From Pseudomonas shirazensis (lineage in GTDB: Bacteria; Pseudomonadota; Gammaproteobacteria; Pseudomonadales; Pseudomonadaceae), in assembly GCF_014268785.2 (NCBI RefSeq), contig NZ_JABWRD020000001.1, positions 1,625,001-1,689,000 of the forward strand: a stretch of DNA of 64,000 bases, given 5' to 3'. The first letter of the stretch is position 1. Every line of letters starts with the position of its first letter. This document shows, piece after piece, positions 17,413-27,264 of this stretch. The position numbers were made by a program, and so were the translations under genes. Under the pieces are notes generated by a model. The model was given only the letters and a program-made list of their open reading frames with translations. It made no database searches and had not been told where the DNA came from.

Positions 17413-17772
17413 TCAAGATCCGGAGATGCATTTGGTCGTGGCTGCGCGCACATCACCCAGGCGCAGCGGGAAGTTGTTCAGCCGCTCGCGCAGCTTGATG
17501 CTGCTGCCGCTACCACGCTTGTCGATGTCGAGCAACGCAGCAGGACCCGCACCCGCGGTCAGCTTCTGCGGCACGATCAGGCGCAGGCCGTCGCCGCGCT
17601 TTTCCTGCACCAGCGCGTCGCGGCTACTCGCCAACTCGGCCTTGATACAATCGGCGTACACCTGAGGCGCCTTGCCAGACATCACATCCATGGTTTCTCG
17701 CGATTGCTCCAGCTCAGCGACACTTACACAGCCGCCCAGAGTCAAGGTCATCGCCGCCACCGCCCACTTCAT
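17413..17772 (-). CDS. Hypothetical lipoprotein (119 aa)
   Basis: The start at 17772 (MKWAVAAMTLTLGGC) follows an AGAGGT ribosome site; the lipobox is LGGC at residues 12-15. The mature protein begins VSVAELEQSRETMDVMSG and carries two further Cys (YADC, TKC) that could form a disulfide. I do not recognise the family, but the pattern (short lipoprotein, Cys pair, C-terminal ATTKC) is similar in outline to the lipoprotein at 40176-40526 (RRAAAATC), so the two may be distant relatives. Transcribed toward the tsdBA promoter region; no operon partner. Confidence 0.65.
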   Translation of the reverse strand: MKWAVAAMTLTLGGCVSVAELEQSRETMDVMSGKAPQVYADCIKAELASSRDALVQEKRGDGLRLIVPQKLTAGAGPAALLDIDKRGSGSSIKLRERLNNFPLRLGDVRAATTKCISGS

Positions 17773-17935
17773 TGGAATACCTCTGCCTGCTTTAAAGAAT
17801 GTGTATGACAACAACCGGGCGGGTTTGCTCCCTGGTTTGGCGGATTTATCCCTACCCCGGCCATCAGGGGCGGGAGTGTACCGCTACATCGTGATATCTT
17901 GCGCAATTGCACGAATAAACTTTGCGGAGCATCAC

Positions 17936-18238
17936 ATGAAATTCGTACACCAGCGCGAGCACCTCAACGAGGACGACATTGTCGTGATCGAGTGCTCCCA
18001 GCGCTGCAACATTCGCCTGATGAACGACGCCAATTTCCGCAGTTTCAAGAATGGCGGGCGTCATACCTACCATGGCGGCGCGTTCGACCAGTTCCCGGCG
18101 AAGATCGTCGTGCCCAGCACCGGCTTTTGGAACATCACCCTCGACACGACCACGCCCCGGCCGATCTCGGTCACGCGCAAGCCAACTTTCACGCACAAGA
18201 TCAAAATCGTGCGTCGCTCGTCGTCGCAACTGAGATAA
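17936..18238 (+). CDS. DUF1883 domain protein
   Basis: 100 residues starting MKFVHQREHLNEDDIVVIECSQRCNIRLMNDANFRSFKNG. The strand-rich composition, the GGxxxYxGGxF segment (RHTYHGGAFDQFPAKIVVPSTGFWNITLD) and lack of signal or membrane segment match DUF1883, a small beta-barrel-like domain found alone or with TIR domains. Its function is not established. The next gene begins seven bases downstream, so they form an operon. A longer upstream frame exists but is not supported by a ribosome site. Confidence 0.75.
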   Translation: MKFVHQREHLNEDDIVVIECSQRCNIRLMNDANFRSFKNGGRHTYHGGAFDQFPAKIVVPSTGFWNITLDTTTPRPISVTRKPTFTHKIKIVRRSSSQLR

Positions 18239-18245
18239 GCCCGCC

Positions 18246-18416
18246 ATGACCCAGAACATCAAGTACGTGATCAAATACAAGCTCGATGGCGAGCAACGCT
18301 TCGACTTCGCCGTGATGCCGGACAACTCCGAAGAGCAGGCGCGCCTGGCGCTGCAACAGATCCATGGCGATGACGTCGCCAAGATCAGCGACATCAAGGT
18401 CAGCAAGGCCCTGTAA
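18246..18416 (+). CDS. Small conserved-looking protein (56 aa) downstream of DUF1883 gene
   Basis: MTQNIKYVIKYKLDGEQRFDFAVMPDNSEEQARLALQQIHGDDVAKISDIKVSKAL. The pattern is beta-beta-alpha-beta: two strands, a helix (SEEQARLALQQIHG), then a last strand ISDIKVSKAL. It is soluble, has no Cys, and starts seven bases after the DUF1883 stop, so translation is probably coupled. I do not know a named family. Codon use matches neighbours, supporting a real gene. Confidence 0.65.
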   Translation: MTQNIKYVIKYKLDGEQRFDFAVMPDNSEEQARLALQQIHGDDVAKISDIKVSKAL

Positions 18417-18467
18417 ACCTGGCCCTGGCTGGGCGCCGAGTTGGAATAGACGTTGACAGGAGTGCAC

Positions 18468-19541
18468 ATGAGCAACTGGCCAGACCGCCGTATCCTGGAT
18501 CTGCTCGGCATCGATGTGCCGATCTTGCAAGCACCGATGGCCGGAGCCACCGGCTCACCCATGGCCATCGCTGTGGGCACGGCTGGCGGCCTGGCCGCTC
18601 TGCCCTGCGCCATGCTCAGCCTGGATCAGGTGCGCAGTGAAGTGGCAGCGTTCCGCGCCGCCTGCGCAGGGCCTTTGAACCTGAACTTCTTCTGCCATCA
18701 ACCGCCGCCCGCTGATGCAGCCCGCGCACTGCGCTGGAAGCAGGCCCTGCAGTCGTATTATCAGGAGCTGGGCGCTGATTTCGCCGCGCCGACGCCGGTA
18801 TCCAACCGCGCGCCATTCGATGAGCACAGCTGCCAACTGGTTGAAGAACTGCGGCCGCAGGTGGTCAGCTTTCACTTCGGCCTGCCCGCTGCCAGCCTGC
18901 TGCAGCGGGTCAAGGCCACCGGCGCCAAAGTGCTGTCGAGTGCGACCACGGTGCAGGAGGCGCTCTGGCTGGAACAGCACGGTTGCGATGCGATCATCGC
19001 CATGGGCTATGAAGCCGGCGGCCATCGCGGCATGTTCCTCAGCGATGACATCACCAGCCAGATCGGCACCTTCGCCTTGATCCCGCAAATTGTCGACGCA
19101 GTGCGGCTACCGGTGATCGGCGCCGGTGGCATTGCCGATCACCGCGGCCTGGTGGCCGCACTGGCTCTTGGCGCCTCGGCGGTGCAGATCGGCACTGCCT
19201 ACCTGTTCTGCCCGGAGGCGAAGGTATCTGCAGCACACCGCCAGGCGCTGGATACCGCCCCCGCCAGTGACACAGCGCTGACCAACCTGTTCACCGGGCG
19301 GCCCGCGCGTGGCATCAACAACCGCATCATGCGCGAACTTGGCCCGATGAGCGATCTGGCACCCGCCTTCCCCCTGGCAGGAGGCGCATTGATGCCGCTG
19401 CGGGCGATCAGCGATAGCGCCGGCAGCAGTGACTTCAGCAATCTGTGGGCCGGCCAGGCTTTGCGCCTTGGCCGACACCTGCCTGCGACAGAGCTGACCA
19501 GAGACATTGCCGAGCGCGCGCTGGAACAGTTAGGGCGCTGA
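18468..19541 (+). CDS. Nitronate monooxygenase (2-nitropropane dioxygenase family)
   Basis: The ATG at 18468 follows an AGGAG ribosome site; 357 residues. TIM-barrel FMN enzyme: N-terminal LLGIDVPILQAPMAG (FMN-contacting PxxxAPM motif), central VQEALWLEQHGCDAIIAMGYEAGGHRG (QGxEAGGH phosphate-binding motif, with the catalytic His), VIGAGGIADHRGLVAALALGASAVQIGTAYL, and FTGRPARGINNRIM. These enzymes oxidise toxic alkyl nitronates. It follows the DUF1883 pair by 51 bases and may share their transcript. Confidence 0.88.
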   Translation: MSNWPDRRILDLLGIDVPILQAPMAGATGSPMAIAVGTAGGLAALPCAMLSLDQVRSEVAAFRAACAGPLNLNFFCHQPPPADAARALRWKQALQSYYQELGADFAAPTPVSNRAPFDEHSCQLVEELRPQVVSFHFGLPAASLLQRVKATGAKVLSSATTVQEALWLEQHGCDAIIAMGYEAGGHRGMFLSDDITSQIGTFALIPQIVDAVRLPVIGAGGIADHRGLVAALALGASAVQIGTAYLFCPEAKVSAAHRQALDTAPASDTALTNLFTGRPARGINNRIMRELGPMSDLAPAFPLAGGALMPLRAISDSAGSSDFSNLWAGQALRLGRHLPATELTRDIAERALEQLGR

Positions 19542-19572
19542 TTCGATCCCGCGACTATGGCCCTTCCCGTAG

Positions 19573-20387
<815 letters not shown>

Positions 20388-20388
<1 letters not shown>

Positions 20389-21068
20389 TGCCGCTTGATG
20401 CTGCAGACTTCGGAGCGATCTGGCTGACCTTCAAACTGGCCAGCCTGACTACTCTGATTCTGCTCGTCATAGGCACACCGATTGCCTGGTGGCTGGCGCG
20501 GACCCGCTCGTGGTTGCGCGGCCCGGTCGGCGCGGTGGTCGCTCTGCCATTGGTGCTGCCGCCGACGGTGATCGGCTTTTATCTGCTGATCGCCCTCGGC
20601 CCGCACGGCTGGCTGGGCCAAGCCACCCAGGCACTCGGCCTGGGCAGCGTGGTATTCAGCTTCACCGGCCTGGTAATTGGTTCGGTGGTGTACTCCATGC
20701 CGTTTGTGGTGCAACCCCTGCAAAACGCCTTCAGCGCGATTGGATCAAGGCCTTTGGAAGTCGCCGCCACGCTGCGTGCAAGCCCTTGGGACACTTTCAT
20801 TCACGTCGTGCTGCCGCTGGCTCGGCCGGGGTTCGTCACCGCCAGCATCCTTGGCTTTGCCCACACCGTGGGCGAGTTCGGTGTGGTGTTGATGATCGGC
20901 GGCAATATCCCTGACAAGACCCGCGTGGTGTCGGTGCAGATCTTCGACCATGTCGAGTCGATGGCCTACGCACAAGCACACTGGCTGGCCGCAGCCATGC
21001 TGGTGTTCTCGTTCCTGGTGTTGCTCCTGCTGTACGCGGGGCGCCGTGGCAAGCCCGGCTGGAGTTGA
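20388..21068 (+). CDS. modB: Molybdate ABC transporter permease
   Basis: 226 residues, about five membrane spans. The permease coupling loop that contacts ModC is seen as [29 protein letters not shown] (EAAxxxGxxxxxxxxxxxLP form), followed by [26 protein letters not shown]. Start codon overlaps the modA stop. The stop is one base from the modC start, so modABC is one tightly coupled operon. Confidence 0.94.
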
Positions 21069-21069
21069 G

Positions 21070-22161
21070 ATGAGTGCTTCAATACTGACGCGACTGACCC
21101 TGGCGCGCGACGATTTCACTCTGGATGTCGACCTGCAACTGCCAGGTTCAGGGATCAGCGCCTTGTTCGGCCACTCCGGGTCGGGCAAAACATCGTGCCT
21201 GCGTTGCCTGGCGGGTCTGGAGCGTGCGGCGAGCGCCTACATCGAGGTCAACGGTGAAGTGTGGGAAGACAGTGCCAGCGGGTTTTTCCTCCCCCCACAT
21301 CGGCGCCCGATCGGCTATGTATTCCAGGAAGCAAGCCTGTTTCCCCACCTGTCAGTGCGCGCCAACCTGGAGTTCGGCTGGCGCCGGGTGCCGGCGGCAC
21401 AGCGCAAGGTCAGCCTTGAACAGGCATGTGCGCTACTGGGCATTGGTCATTTGCTTGAGCGCCGTCCAGCCACCTTGTCTGGCGGCGAAGCGCAGCGGGT
21501 CGGCATCGCTCGCGCCCTGCTCAGCAGCCCGCGCTTGCTGCTGCTGGACGAGCCGCTGGCAGCGCTGGATGGACCACGCAAACGCGAGATTCTGCCGTAT
21601 CTGGAGCACCTGCATGAAGAGCTGCAGATTCCACTGGTCTACGTCAGCCATGCCCAGGATGAAGTGGCGCGGCTAGCTGACTACCTGGTGTTGCTGGAGC
21701 AGGGCAAGGTGCTTGCAAGCGGCCCCATCAGCGAGACACTGGCCCGGTTGGACCTGCCGTTGGCTCAGGGCGACGATGCCGGCGTGGTGCTGGAAGGGCT
21801 GGTGGTTGGCCATGATCCGCACTATCAACTGTTCGACCTGCGCTTGCCGGGCAATGACAGCCAACCACTGCGTATCGCTCACCCATCGTTGCAGGTCGGT
21901 AGCACGCACCGGCTGAAGATCCAGGCGCGCGATGTCAGCCTGGCCTTGGCGGCAGACAGCCAGTCGAGCATTCTCAACCGCTTGCCCGTGCGCGTGAGTG
22001 AGCTGCGCGCCGCCGATAACCCGGCCCACCTGCTGGTCAGTCTGGATGCGGCCGGGACCACGATGCTGGCGCGCATCACCCGTTACTCCGCCGACCAGCT
22101 CGGCGTGCACCCGGGCCAGGCGCTATGGGCGCAAATCAAATCGGTCGCTGTTTTACTCTGA
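21070..22161 (+). CDS. modC: Molybdate ABC transporter ATP-binding protein
   Basis: 363 residues. ABC domain: Walker [10 protein letters not shown] (about 35-43), Q-loop YVFQEASLF, signature [15 protein letters not shown], Walker [14 protein letters not shown]-loop YVSHAQDE. The C-terminal ~70 residues form the molybdate-binding (TOBE/Mop) domain ([28 protein letters not shown]), which lets molybdate inhibit transport. It powers uptake through ModB. The ATG at 21070 is used rather than the longer frame because it abuts modB and has the usual N-terminus. Confidence 0.94.
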   Translation: MSASILTRLTLARDDFTLDVDLQLPGSGISALFGHSGSGKTSCLRCLAGLERAASAYIEVNGEVWEDSASGFFLPPHRRPIGYVFQEASLFPHLSVRANLEFGWRRVPAAQRKVSLEQACALLGIGHLLERRPATLSGGEAQRVGIARALLSSPRLLLLDEPLAALDGPRKREILPYLEHLHEELQIPLVYVSHAQDEVARLADYLVLLEQGKVLASGPISETLARLDLPLAQGDDAGVVLEGLVVGHDPHYQLFDLRLPGNDSQPLRIAHPSLQVGSTHRLKIQARDVSLALAADSQSSILNRLPVRVSELRAADNPAHLLVSLDAAGTTMLARITRYSADQLGVHPGQALWAQIKSVAVLL

Positions 22162-22219
22162 GCATCCACGCCAACGGCGTTGTCCATTGAGCAGACACCT
22201 GGTCGCTGGATGCCGCCCC

Positions 22220-23236
22220 ATGCTCGATTGCCCGCTGCCCCGTTCCCTGCACTATGTCGACGACAGCCAGCCTGGCCTGAGCCGGCGCCGATGGCGTGAT
22301 CGCTTTATCTACCTGGACGCCGACGGTGAACGGGTGCGCGATGAGGCGACGCTTGCGCGCATCGCGGCGCTGGTCATCCCACCGGCCTACACCGACGTGT
22401 GGATCTGTGCCGACCCGCAGGGCCATCTGCAAGCCACCGGCCGCGACGCCCGCGGACGCAAACAATATCGCTATCACGCGCAATGGCGCGAAGTGCGCGA
22501 TCAGCATAAATACGGACGCATGCTGGCCTTTGCTCAGGTGCTGCCCAAATTGCGCAAGCAGCTCGACGCCCACCTGCGCCGCCCAGGGCTGGGCCGGGAA
22601 AAGGTCATGGCGCTGGTGGTCAGCCTGCTCGACTCGACCCTGATCCGCGTCGGCAATCGCCAGTACATGCGCGACAACAACTCCTATGGACTGACCACCC
22701 TCAACTCCGATCATGTCGAGGTCAAGGGCAGTACCATTCGCTTCCAGTTCAGGGGCAAGCGCGGCGTGGAGCACAACGTTACCTTGCGCGACCGGCGGCT
22801 GGCCGGCATGGTCAAACGCTGCATGGAGCTGCCCGGGCAGACGTTATTCCAGTACCTGGATGACAACGGCGAGCGGCACAGCATCGGCTCGAGCGATATC
22901 AACCTGTTTCTGCAACAGCTGACCGGCGCTGACTTTACCGCCAAGGACTACCGCACCTGGGCCGGCAGCAGCCTGGCCCTGCACCTGTTACGGCCATTGG
23001 CCTGGGAGCCGGAAACCGAAGCCAAGCGCCAGGTCACCGCCATTGTGCGTCAGGTTGCCGCACGCTTGGGCAACACGCCGGCAGTGTGCAGGCGCTGCTA
23101 CATCCACCCGGCAGTGCTTGAACATTTCCAGCTGGGGCGCCTCGGTGCTCTGCCGCGAGCCCGCATTCGCCAGGGGCTTGAGCCAGAAGAAGTGACCTTG
23201 ATGCACTTTTTGCGGGCGCTGCAGGAGTCCGATTGA
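22220..23236 (+). CDS. DNA topoisomerase IB (bacterial type)
   Basis: 338 residues, the size of bacterial poxvirus-like topoisomerases. N-terminal domain RRRWRDRFIYLDADGERVRDEATLARIAALVIPPAYTDVWI is family-typical. Catalytic residues are visible: Arg in LLDSTLIRVGNRQY (about 139), Lys in FRGKRGVEH, Arg in MVKRCMELPGQ region, the His-like position in KDYRTWAGSSLALH, and the nucleophile Tyr in VCRRCYIHPAVLE (about 294). It relaxes supercoils by a 3'-phosphotyrosyl intermediate. It sits between modC and csrA with no evident operon partner. Confidence 0.88.
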   Translation: MLDCPLPRSLHYVDDSQPGLSRRRWRDRFIYLDADGERVRDEATLARIAALVIPPAYTDVWICADPQGHLQATGRDARGRKQYRYHAQWREVRDQHKYGRMLAFAQVLPKLRKQLDAHLRRPGLGREKVMALVVSLLDSTLIRVGNRQYMRDNNSYGLTTLNSDHVEVKGSTIRFQFRGKRGVEHNVTLRDRRLAGMVKRCMELPGQTLFQYLDDNGERHSIGSSDINLFLQQLTGADFTAKDYRTWAGSSLALHLLRPLAWEPETEAKRQVTAIVRQVAARLGNTPAVCRRCYIHPAVLEHFQLGRLGALPRARIRQGLEPEEVTLMHFLRALQESD

Positions 23237-23489
23237 GCGGGTCTATGTGCGCTATCAAGCAGAGAAATTTCCAATCTGCGCGTAAGCCCCCTATTCTTGC
23301 CCCCGAGCACCTCCGCCGGGGCACTTCAACCCGCAAAACCGGCACCTGCAGCTAGAGACATGAAACAGATTTTATTTACGGGGGAATTACTATCCTCCGA
23401 AAGCGTCTTTAATGAGAAGGAAGAGGGACACGCTCCCGCCGCAGCGGTAACTGACCGCACGGTTTTCGTTATTACCCAAGGAGAACTAC
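23237..23489 (+). other. csrA leader and promoter region without a gene
   Basis: The 253-base gap holds AT-rich stretches around 23360-23395 and 23465-23476 suited to a promoter, and the ribosome site of csrA. I see no further open frame with a credible start and no strong hairpin. Confidence 0.3.
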
Positions 23490-23690
23490 ATGCTGATACT
23501 CACCCGCAAGGTCGGCGAAAGCATCGTCATCGACGATAATATCAAAGTGACCATTCTGGGCGTCAAAGGGATGCAAGTGAGGATCGGCATCGATGCGCCT
23601 AAAGATGTTCAGGTTCATCGCGAGGAGATTTTCAAACGCATCCAGGCAGGCAGCCCTGCACCGGAAAAGCCCCACGACGAGCAACACTGA
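23490..23690 (+). CDS. csrA: Carbon storage regulator CsrA/RsmA family protein
   Basis: 66 residues starting [51 protein letters not shown]-contacting residues L4, R6 and the VHREEI motif (Arg about 44) are intact, so it should dimerise and bind GGA motifs near ribosome sites. The ribosome site AAGGAG is at 23478-23483. Pseudomonas genomes carry several paralogues (RsmA, RsmE, RsmI and others); the KVGESI opening is closer to RsmE-type proteins, but I cannot assign which. The C-terminal tail [12 protein letters not shown] is longer than in E. coli CsrA. Confidence 0.92.
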   Translation: MLILTRKVGESIVIDDNIKVTILGVKGMQVRIGIDAPKDVQVHREEIFKRIQAGSPAPEKPHDEQH

Positions 23691-23762
23691 AACCTGCATC
23701 GCTTGAAGCCGCACGGATGCGCTTGACCGATCGGCCCGCCGATGCGGGATCTTGCCAGGCCC

Positions 23763-25571
23763 TCAGCCGCCCAGCAGCTCCCGCACTTTGGCAACCAGTT
23801 CATTGGCATGAAATGGTTTCTGAAACACCGCACCGAACAAATCGCAGTCCGCTTGCGCGGCTTGCGCGCCGCTCATCAAGATCAGCGGTAAATGCGCCAG
23901 CGCAGGATCATCTCGAATTGCCCTGGCCAATTCCTGGCCATTCTTCTTCGGCATCATGTAATCGGTAATCACCAGATCAATAGGCTTCTGGCGCAGCAGA
24001 TCCAGCGCCTTTTCGCCATTGTTGGCCTTTTCCACCAGGAAACCCTCGTCCTCCAGGGCATAACCCAGGATCTCAGCGATTTGGTATTCGTCATCGACGA
24101 TCAAAATGGTCTTCATCGCTGGACTGTCAGCCCCCTCCGAATGCGTAGGCGTGCCGCTAAGCACTGCGCTGGCACCTTCGAACGCCTTGCGCACTACCAC
24201 TCCATCCGGCCCCATGCACAGCTCATGGAGCGCAGGGTCGTAGTCGCTGTCGCGCACCTTGAGCAGTGACAGCATGCGCCGCAGCCGGCTATCGAGTTCG
24301 ACAAATCGGGTCAGGATCAGGTTATCGACGATGCTCGACAGGTCGGGTGACGGCGCACTGACTTCGGCACCAAACAGATCACGCACTTCCCAGGTCATCA
24401 ACATCGTCACATCGCGGGCACGCAGCTCGCCGATCAGGGCGCGGAAGAAGCCATTGATGCGTGCCGGATCGAATGCCAGCCGGCTGAGTGCACCGAGGCT
24501 GTCGATCACCACGCGCTTGGCGCCGAGGCTATCAACCTGTTTCAGCAAGCGCGCACCGACCTGATCGAGCAGGCCCTCGGTGGTTGGCTGCCAGCTCAAC
24601 AGCAAAGCCCCTGAGCGCTCCAGCTCAGCGAAGTCGTAACCAAAGGCACTGGCCTTCTGGCGCAATCGGGTAGGCGATTCGTAGAAGCCAAAATGCACCG
24701 CCGGCTGCACAGGTGACGCAGCCGCTACGAATGCCAGGCCCAGAGAGGTTTTGCCGATCCCCGAAGGCCCCATTATCAATGTGGTTGAGCCGACACTGAC
24801 GCCACCGCCAAGCATGTCGTCCAGCGCTTGCGAGCCGGTGCTGATAGATTCCATTGTCTCCGAGCCAAGGTGGCTGGGATGGCTGTAGAGCGCCTCCAGA
24901 CGCGGGAACACCGTCAGCCCGGCGCTATCGATCTGGCACTCGTGCAAGCCAGACAACGCAGCGCTGCCGCGGGTCTTGCGCAGCTGAATAGTACGCACGG
25001 CACGGCTGCCAACCAACGTCTCACCCAGTTCGATGACGCCATCGACCATGGTGTGTTCGGGGCTGCCTTCCTGCAGGCGCGAACTGGTCAGCAGCAGCAC
25101 GGTGCAACCCGCGAAGGCGGCATGCCCTTGCAGCTCGGAGATGAATTTCTTGGTGTCGAGCGTGGTTTCGGCACGTATGCGGGCATTGAGCAGGCCATCG
25201 ACAATCAGCAGGCTGGCCTGCTGCCGGCTAATTTCCTGACGCATCAGCCGCACCACGGCATCCAGGCCCTCCTGTTCGAGGGTGTCGAACGCGCTGACAA
25301 ACTGGATCTGATCGCCTACCAGCGCCGGGTCGAAGAACTCCAGCGTCGACAGGCACTGGAACAACCGCTCATGTGATTCGCTAAGCAGAGTGGCCACCAG
25401 CACCCGTCCGCCATTGCGCACGTGGCCACACGCCAACTGATTGGCGAGGATGGTTTTGCCGGCCCCAGGCGGGCCTTGAACGACATAGGACGCGCCAGCG
25501 ACCAGGCCGCCACGCAGCAAAGCATCCAGCCCTTCGATACCTGTCTCGACTCGCTTGAGTACTTCAACCAT
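23763..25571 (-). CDS. KaiC-like double ATPase fused to a response-regulator receiver domain
   Basis: The start at 25571 (MVEVLKRVETGIEGLDALL) is 23 bases past the kinase stop. 602 residues. KaiC domain 1: about 1-235, Walker A GPPGAGKT at 33-40. KaiC domain 2: about 240-470, Walker A GPSGIGKT at 269-276. Receiver domain: about 486-602, acidic pocket DD at 493-494, phospho-acceptor Asp 537 (VITDYMMP), switch Ser 567, Lys 585 (QKPF). At the site of cyanobacterial KaiC Ser431/Thr432 it has Ser412-Ser413 (LSSIVD). The paired Glu of KaiC after each Walker A is replaced by SE and YE. It is encoded behind a PAS histidine kinase, which probably phosphorylates the receiver. No kaiA/kaiB here. Confidence 0.85.
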   Translation of the reverse strand: MVEVLKRVETGIEGLDALLRGGLVAGASYVVQGPPGAGKTILANQLACGHVRNGGRVLVATLLSESHERLFQCLSTLEFFDPALVGDQIQFVSAFDTLEQEGLDAVVRLMRQEISRQQASLLIVDGLLNARIRAETTLDTKKFISELQGHAAFAGCTVLLLTSSRLQEGSPEHTMVDGVIELGETLVGSRAVRTIQLRKTRGSAALSGLHECQIDSAGLTVFPRLEALYSHPSHLGSETMESISTGSQALDDMLGGGVSVGSTTLIMGPSGIGKTSLGLAFVAAASPVQPAVHFGFYESPTRLRQKASAFGYDFAELERSGALLLSWQPTTEGLLDQVGARLLKQVDSLGAKRVVIDSLGALSRLAFDPARINGFFRALIGELRARDVTMLMTWEVRDLFGAEVSAPSPDLSSIVDNLILTRFVELDSRLRRMLSLLKVRDSDYDPALHELCMGPDGVVVRKAFEGASAVLSGTPTHSEGADSPAMKTILIVDDEYQIAEILGYALEDEGFLVEKANNGEKALDLLRQKPIDLVITDYMMPKKNGQELARAIRDDPALAHLPLILMSGAQAAQADCDLFGAVFQKPFHANELVAKVRELLGG

Positions 25572-25594
25572 GGCCGCTACCTGTCGGGTTCGCG

Positions 25595-26737
25595 TTAAGG
25601 GGGGCTCAGCACCGCCGGCAAGTACAGGCACATACTGGTGCCCTCCCCGACCTTGCTGGACGCACAGATGGCACCGTTGCTCTGCTTGGCAAAGCCATAC
25701 ACCTGGCTAAGACCCAGCCCGGTACCCTTGCCAAACGACTTGGTGGTGAAAAACGGCTCGAAGATGCGCGGCAGCACATGCGCCTCGATACCCACGCCGG
25801 AGTCTTGCACATTGAACCGCACGAATGGCCCGTGCAGGCCCTCGACCTCACCTGCCAATTGCACGCAATCGACCTCGAGGCGAATCCGCCCCTCACCTTC
25901 GATCGCATCGCGCGCATTGAACAGAAGATTGAGCAGAACCATCTGCAATTGGCCAGGGTCGGCCTCGATCAGCGGCAGCTCTGTCGCCAGCTGCTGCTCG
26001 AATTCGATGCTGCCGGGTAGCGCGTGCTCGATCAAGCCACGGGTCGAATCAATCAGCGCGAGCGGAGCAATGCTCACCGAACTCAACTGGCGATGGCGGG
26101 CAAAACTGAGCAGTTGCTGAGTCAGTTGAGTGCCGCGCTGCCCTGCATCGATGATGTGTTCGAGCAAGCGCTGGACCCGCTGCGGATCCTGGCTGCTGCT
26201 GGCCATCCGCGCCGAGCTGAGGATAATCGTCAGCAGGTTGTTGAAGTCATGCGCCAGCCCGCCGGTCAACTGCCCCAGGGCTTCGAGCTTTTGCGCCTGG
26301 AACAACTGCGCGCGTACCGCGTCGAGCTGCAGCGCAGACTCGCGCCGGTCGGTGATATCGCGCGTAACCTTGGCTAGGCCGATGATCTGGCCCTGCTCAT
26401 CGCGCACTACGTCCAACGCGGCCAACGCCCAGAACTGCGTGCCGTCCTGACGCACGCGCCAGCCTTCATCCTGGGCGACGCCATTCTCCAAGGCCTCGCG
26501 CAGGATCTGCTCGGGGCGATCCTGGGCACAGTCCTCAGGCGTGAAAAAAACGGAGAAGTGCTGGCCGATGATCTCGGCGGCCTTGTAGCCCTTGATACGC
26601 TCTGCACCCGCATTCCACGACACTACGTGGCCAGAGGGATCAAGCATATAGATAGCGTAATCAACCACCGACTGAACGAGCTGCTCGTAGCGGTTGGCGG
26701 TCATTTCGGATTGGTCCGGGTGGTCGGTTGAAACCAT
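25595..26737 (-). CDS. PAS domain sensor histidine kinase
   Basis: 380 residues, no membrane span, hence cytoplasmic. PAS domain about 15-135 (YAIYMLDPSGHVVSWNAGAERIKGYKAAEIIGQHFSVFF), then the dimerisation/phosphoacceptor helix with His in [11 protein letters not shown] (about 166), and a complete ATPase domain: N box LLNLLFNARDAI, G1 DSGVGI, F box FEPFFTTK, G2 [13 protein letters not shown]. There is no receiver of its own; the next gene, 23 bases on, supplies one fused to KaiC. Start codon behind TGGAG. The PAS has no LOV cysteine, so the ligand is unknown. Confidence 0.88.
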   Translation of the reverse strand: MVSTDHPDQSEMTANRYEQLVQSVVDYAIYMLDPSGHVVSWNAGAERIKGYKAAEIIGQHFSVFFTPEDCAQDRPEQILREALENGVAQDEGWRVRQDGTQFWALAALDVVRDEQGQIIGLAKVTRDITDRRESALQLDAVRAQLFQAQKLEALGQLTGGLAHDFNNLLTIILSSARMASSSQDPQRVQRLLEHIIDAGQRGTQLTQQLLSFARHRQLSSVSIAPLALIDSTRGLIEHALPGSIEFEQQLATELPLIEADPGQLQMVLLNLLFNARDAIEGEGRIRLEVDCVQLAGEVEGLHGPFVRFNVQDSGVGIEAHVLPRIFEPFFTTKSFGKGTGLGLSQVYGFAKQSNGAICASSKVGEGTSMCLYLPAVLSPP

Positions 26738-27075
26738 GAAAACTCCACAGGCACCACAGGGTGAGGCATAAACATGATGTTGAGTCTACTCGCCCTTTAC
26801 AGGCTAAGCGAAGCTCTTGACGAGTAGCCGTCTGACGGAGCCGCTTCGGGCTGGCGATATCGCTCGCAGTGAGCAGCATGGTCGCCTGAAAAGTCGCGAA
26901 CAGTGGCTTAATGACACTATCGTGTCAATTGCTTGGGGTTCAGCCCTCAGGGATCAGCCGGAAATGCCTGCATGGAGGAGTGTTTTGTTGACGCATCTAT
27001 AACGATGGGTTATAAAGCGCGCTTGATTGCTGAGCATCTGTTTAACGTGCCGGTCGCACAGACCCTTTCAAGCGT
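26738..27075. other. Gap between the PAS kinase and tRNA-Leu
   Basis: 338 bases without a supported gene. The left part is the kinase promoter region (minus strand); the right part holds the tRNA promoter at 26988-27016. Short frames here lack ribosome sites or run into the tRNA. Confidence 0.5.
26988..27016 (+). promoter_or_regulatory. Sigma-70 promoter of tRNA-Leu
   Basis: TTGACG (26988-26993), a 17-base spacer, and TATAAA (27011-27016), about 60 bases before the mature tRNA. Near-consensus, with the right spacing and direction. Confidence 0.7.
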
Positions 27076-27160
27076 GCGAGTGTGGTGGAATTGGTATACA
27101 CAGCAGACTTAAAATCTGCCGGCGTGAGCCTTGCGGGTTCGAGTCCCGCCACTCGCACCA
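27076..27160 (+). tRNA. tRNA-Leu (anticodon UAA)
   Basis: 85 bases. Acceptor arms GCGAGTG (27076-27082) and CACTCGC (27150-27156), discriminator A and encoded CCA. Anticodon stem GCAGA/TCTGC with loop CTTAAAA gives anticodon TAA. A long variable arm (CCGGCGTGAGCCTT) marks a class II Leu tRNA; the T arm GCGGGTTCGAGTCCCGC is canonical. Confidence 0.97.
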
Positions 27161-27170
27161 CTTATTGCGT

Positions 27171-27199
27171 AAAGGGCGCCCCATGGGGCGCCTTTTGTT
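27171..27199 (+). terminator. Terminator after tRNA-Leu
   Basis: Perfect palindrome GGCGCCCCATGGGGCGCC (27175-27192) followed by TTTTGTTT, ten bases after the tRNA end. Confidence 0.85.
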
Positions 27200-27264
27200 T
27201 GCGCGCAAGAATTGTTCGCAACTCCTGCTACAGTGAAATCATCCAACCTCACTGGTATCCCGCC

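Noticed and set aside
26817..27002. Short frames in the gap upstream of tRNA-Leu, including one reading into the tRNA
   Set aside because: No credible ribosome sites; the tRNA promoter and tRNA account for this DNA.
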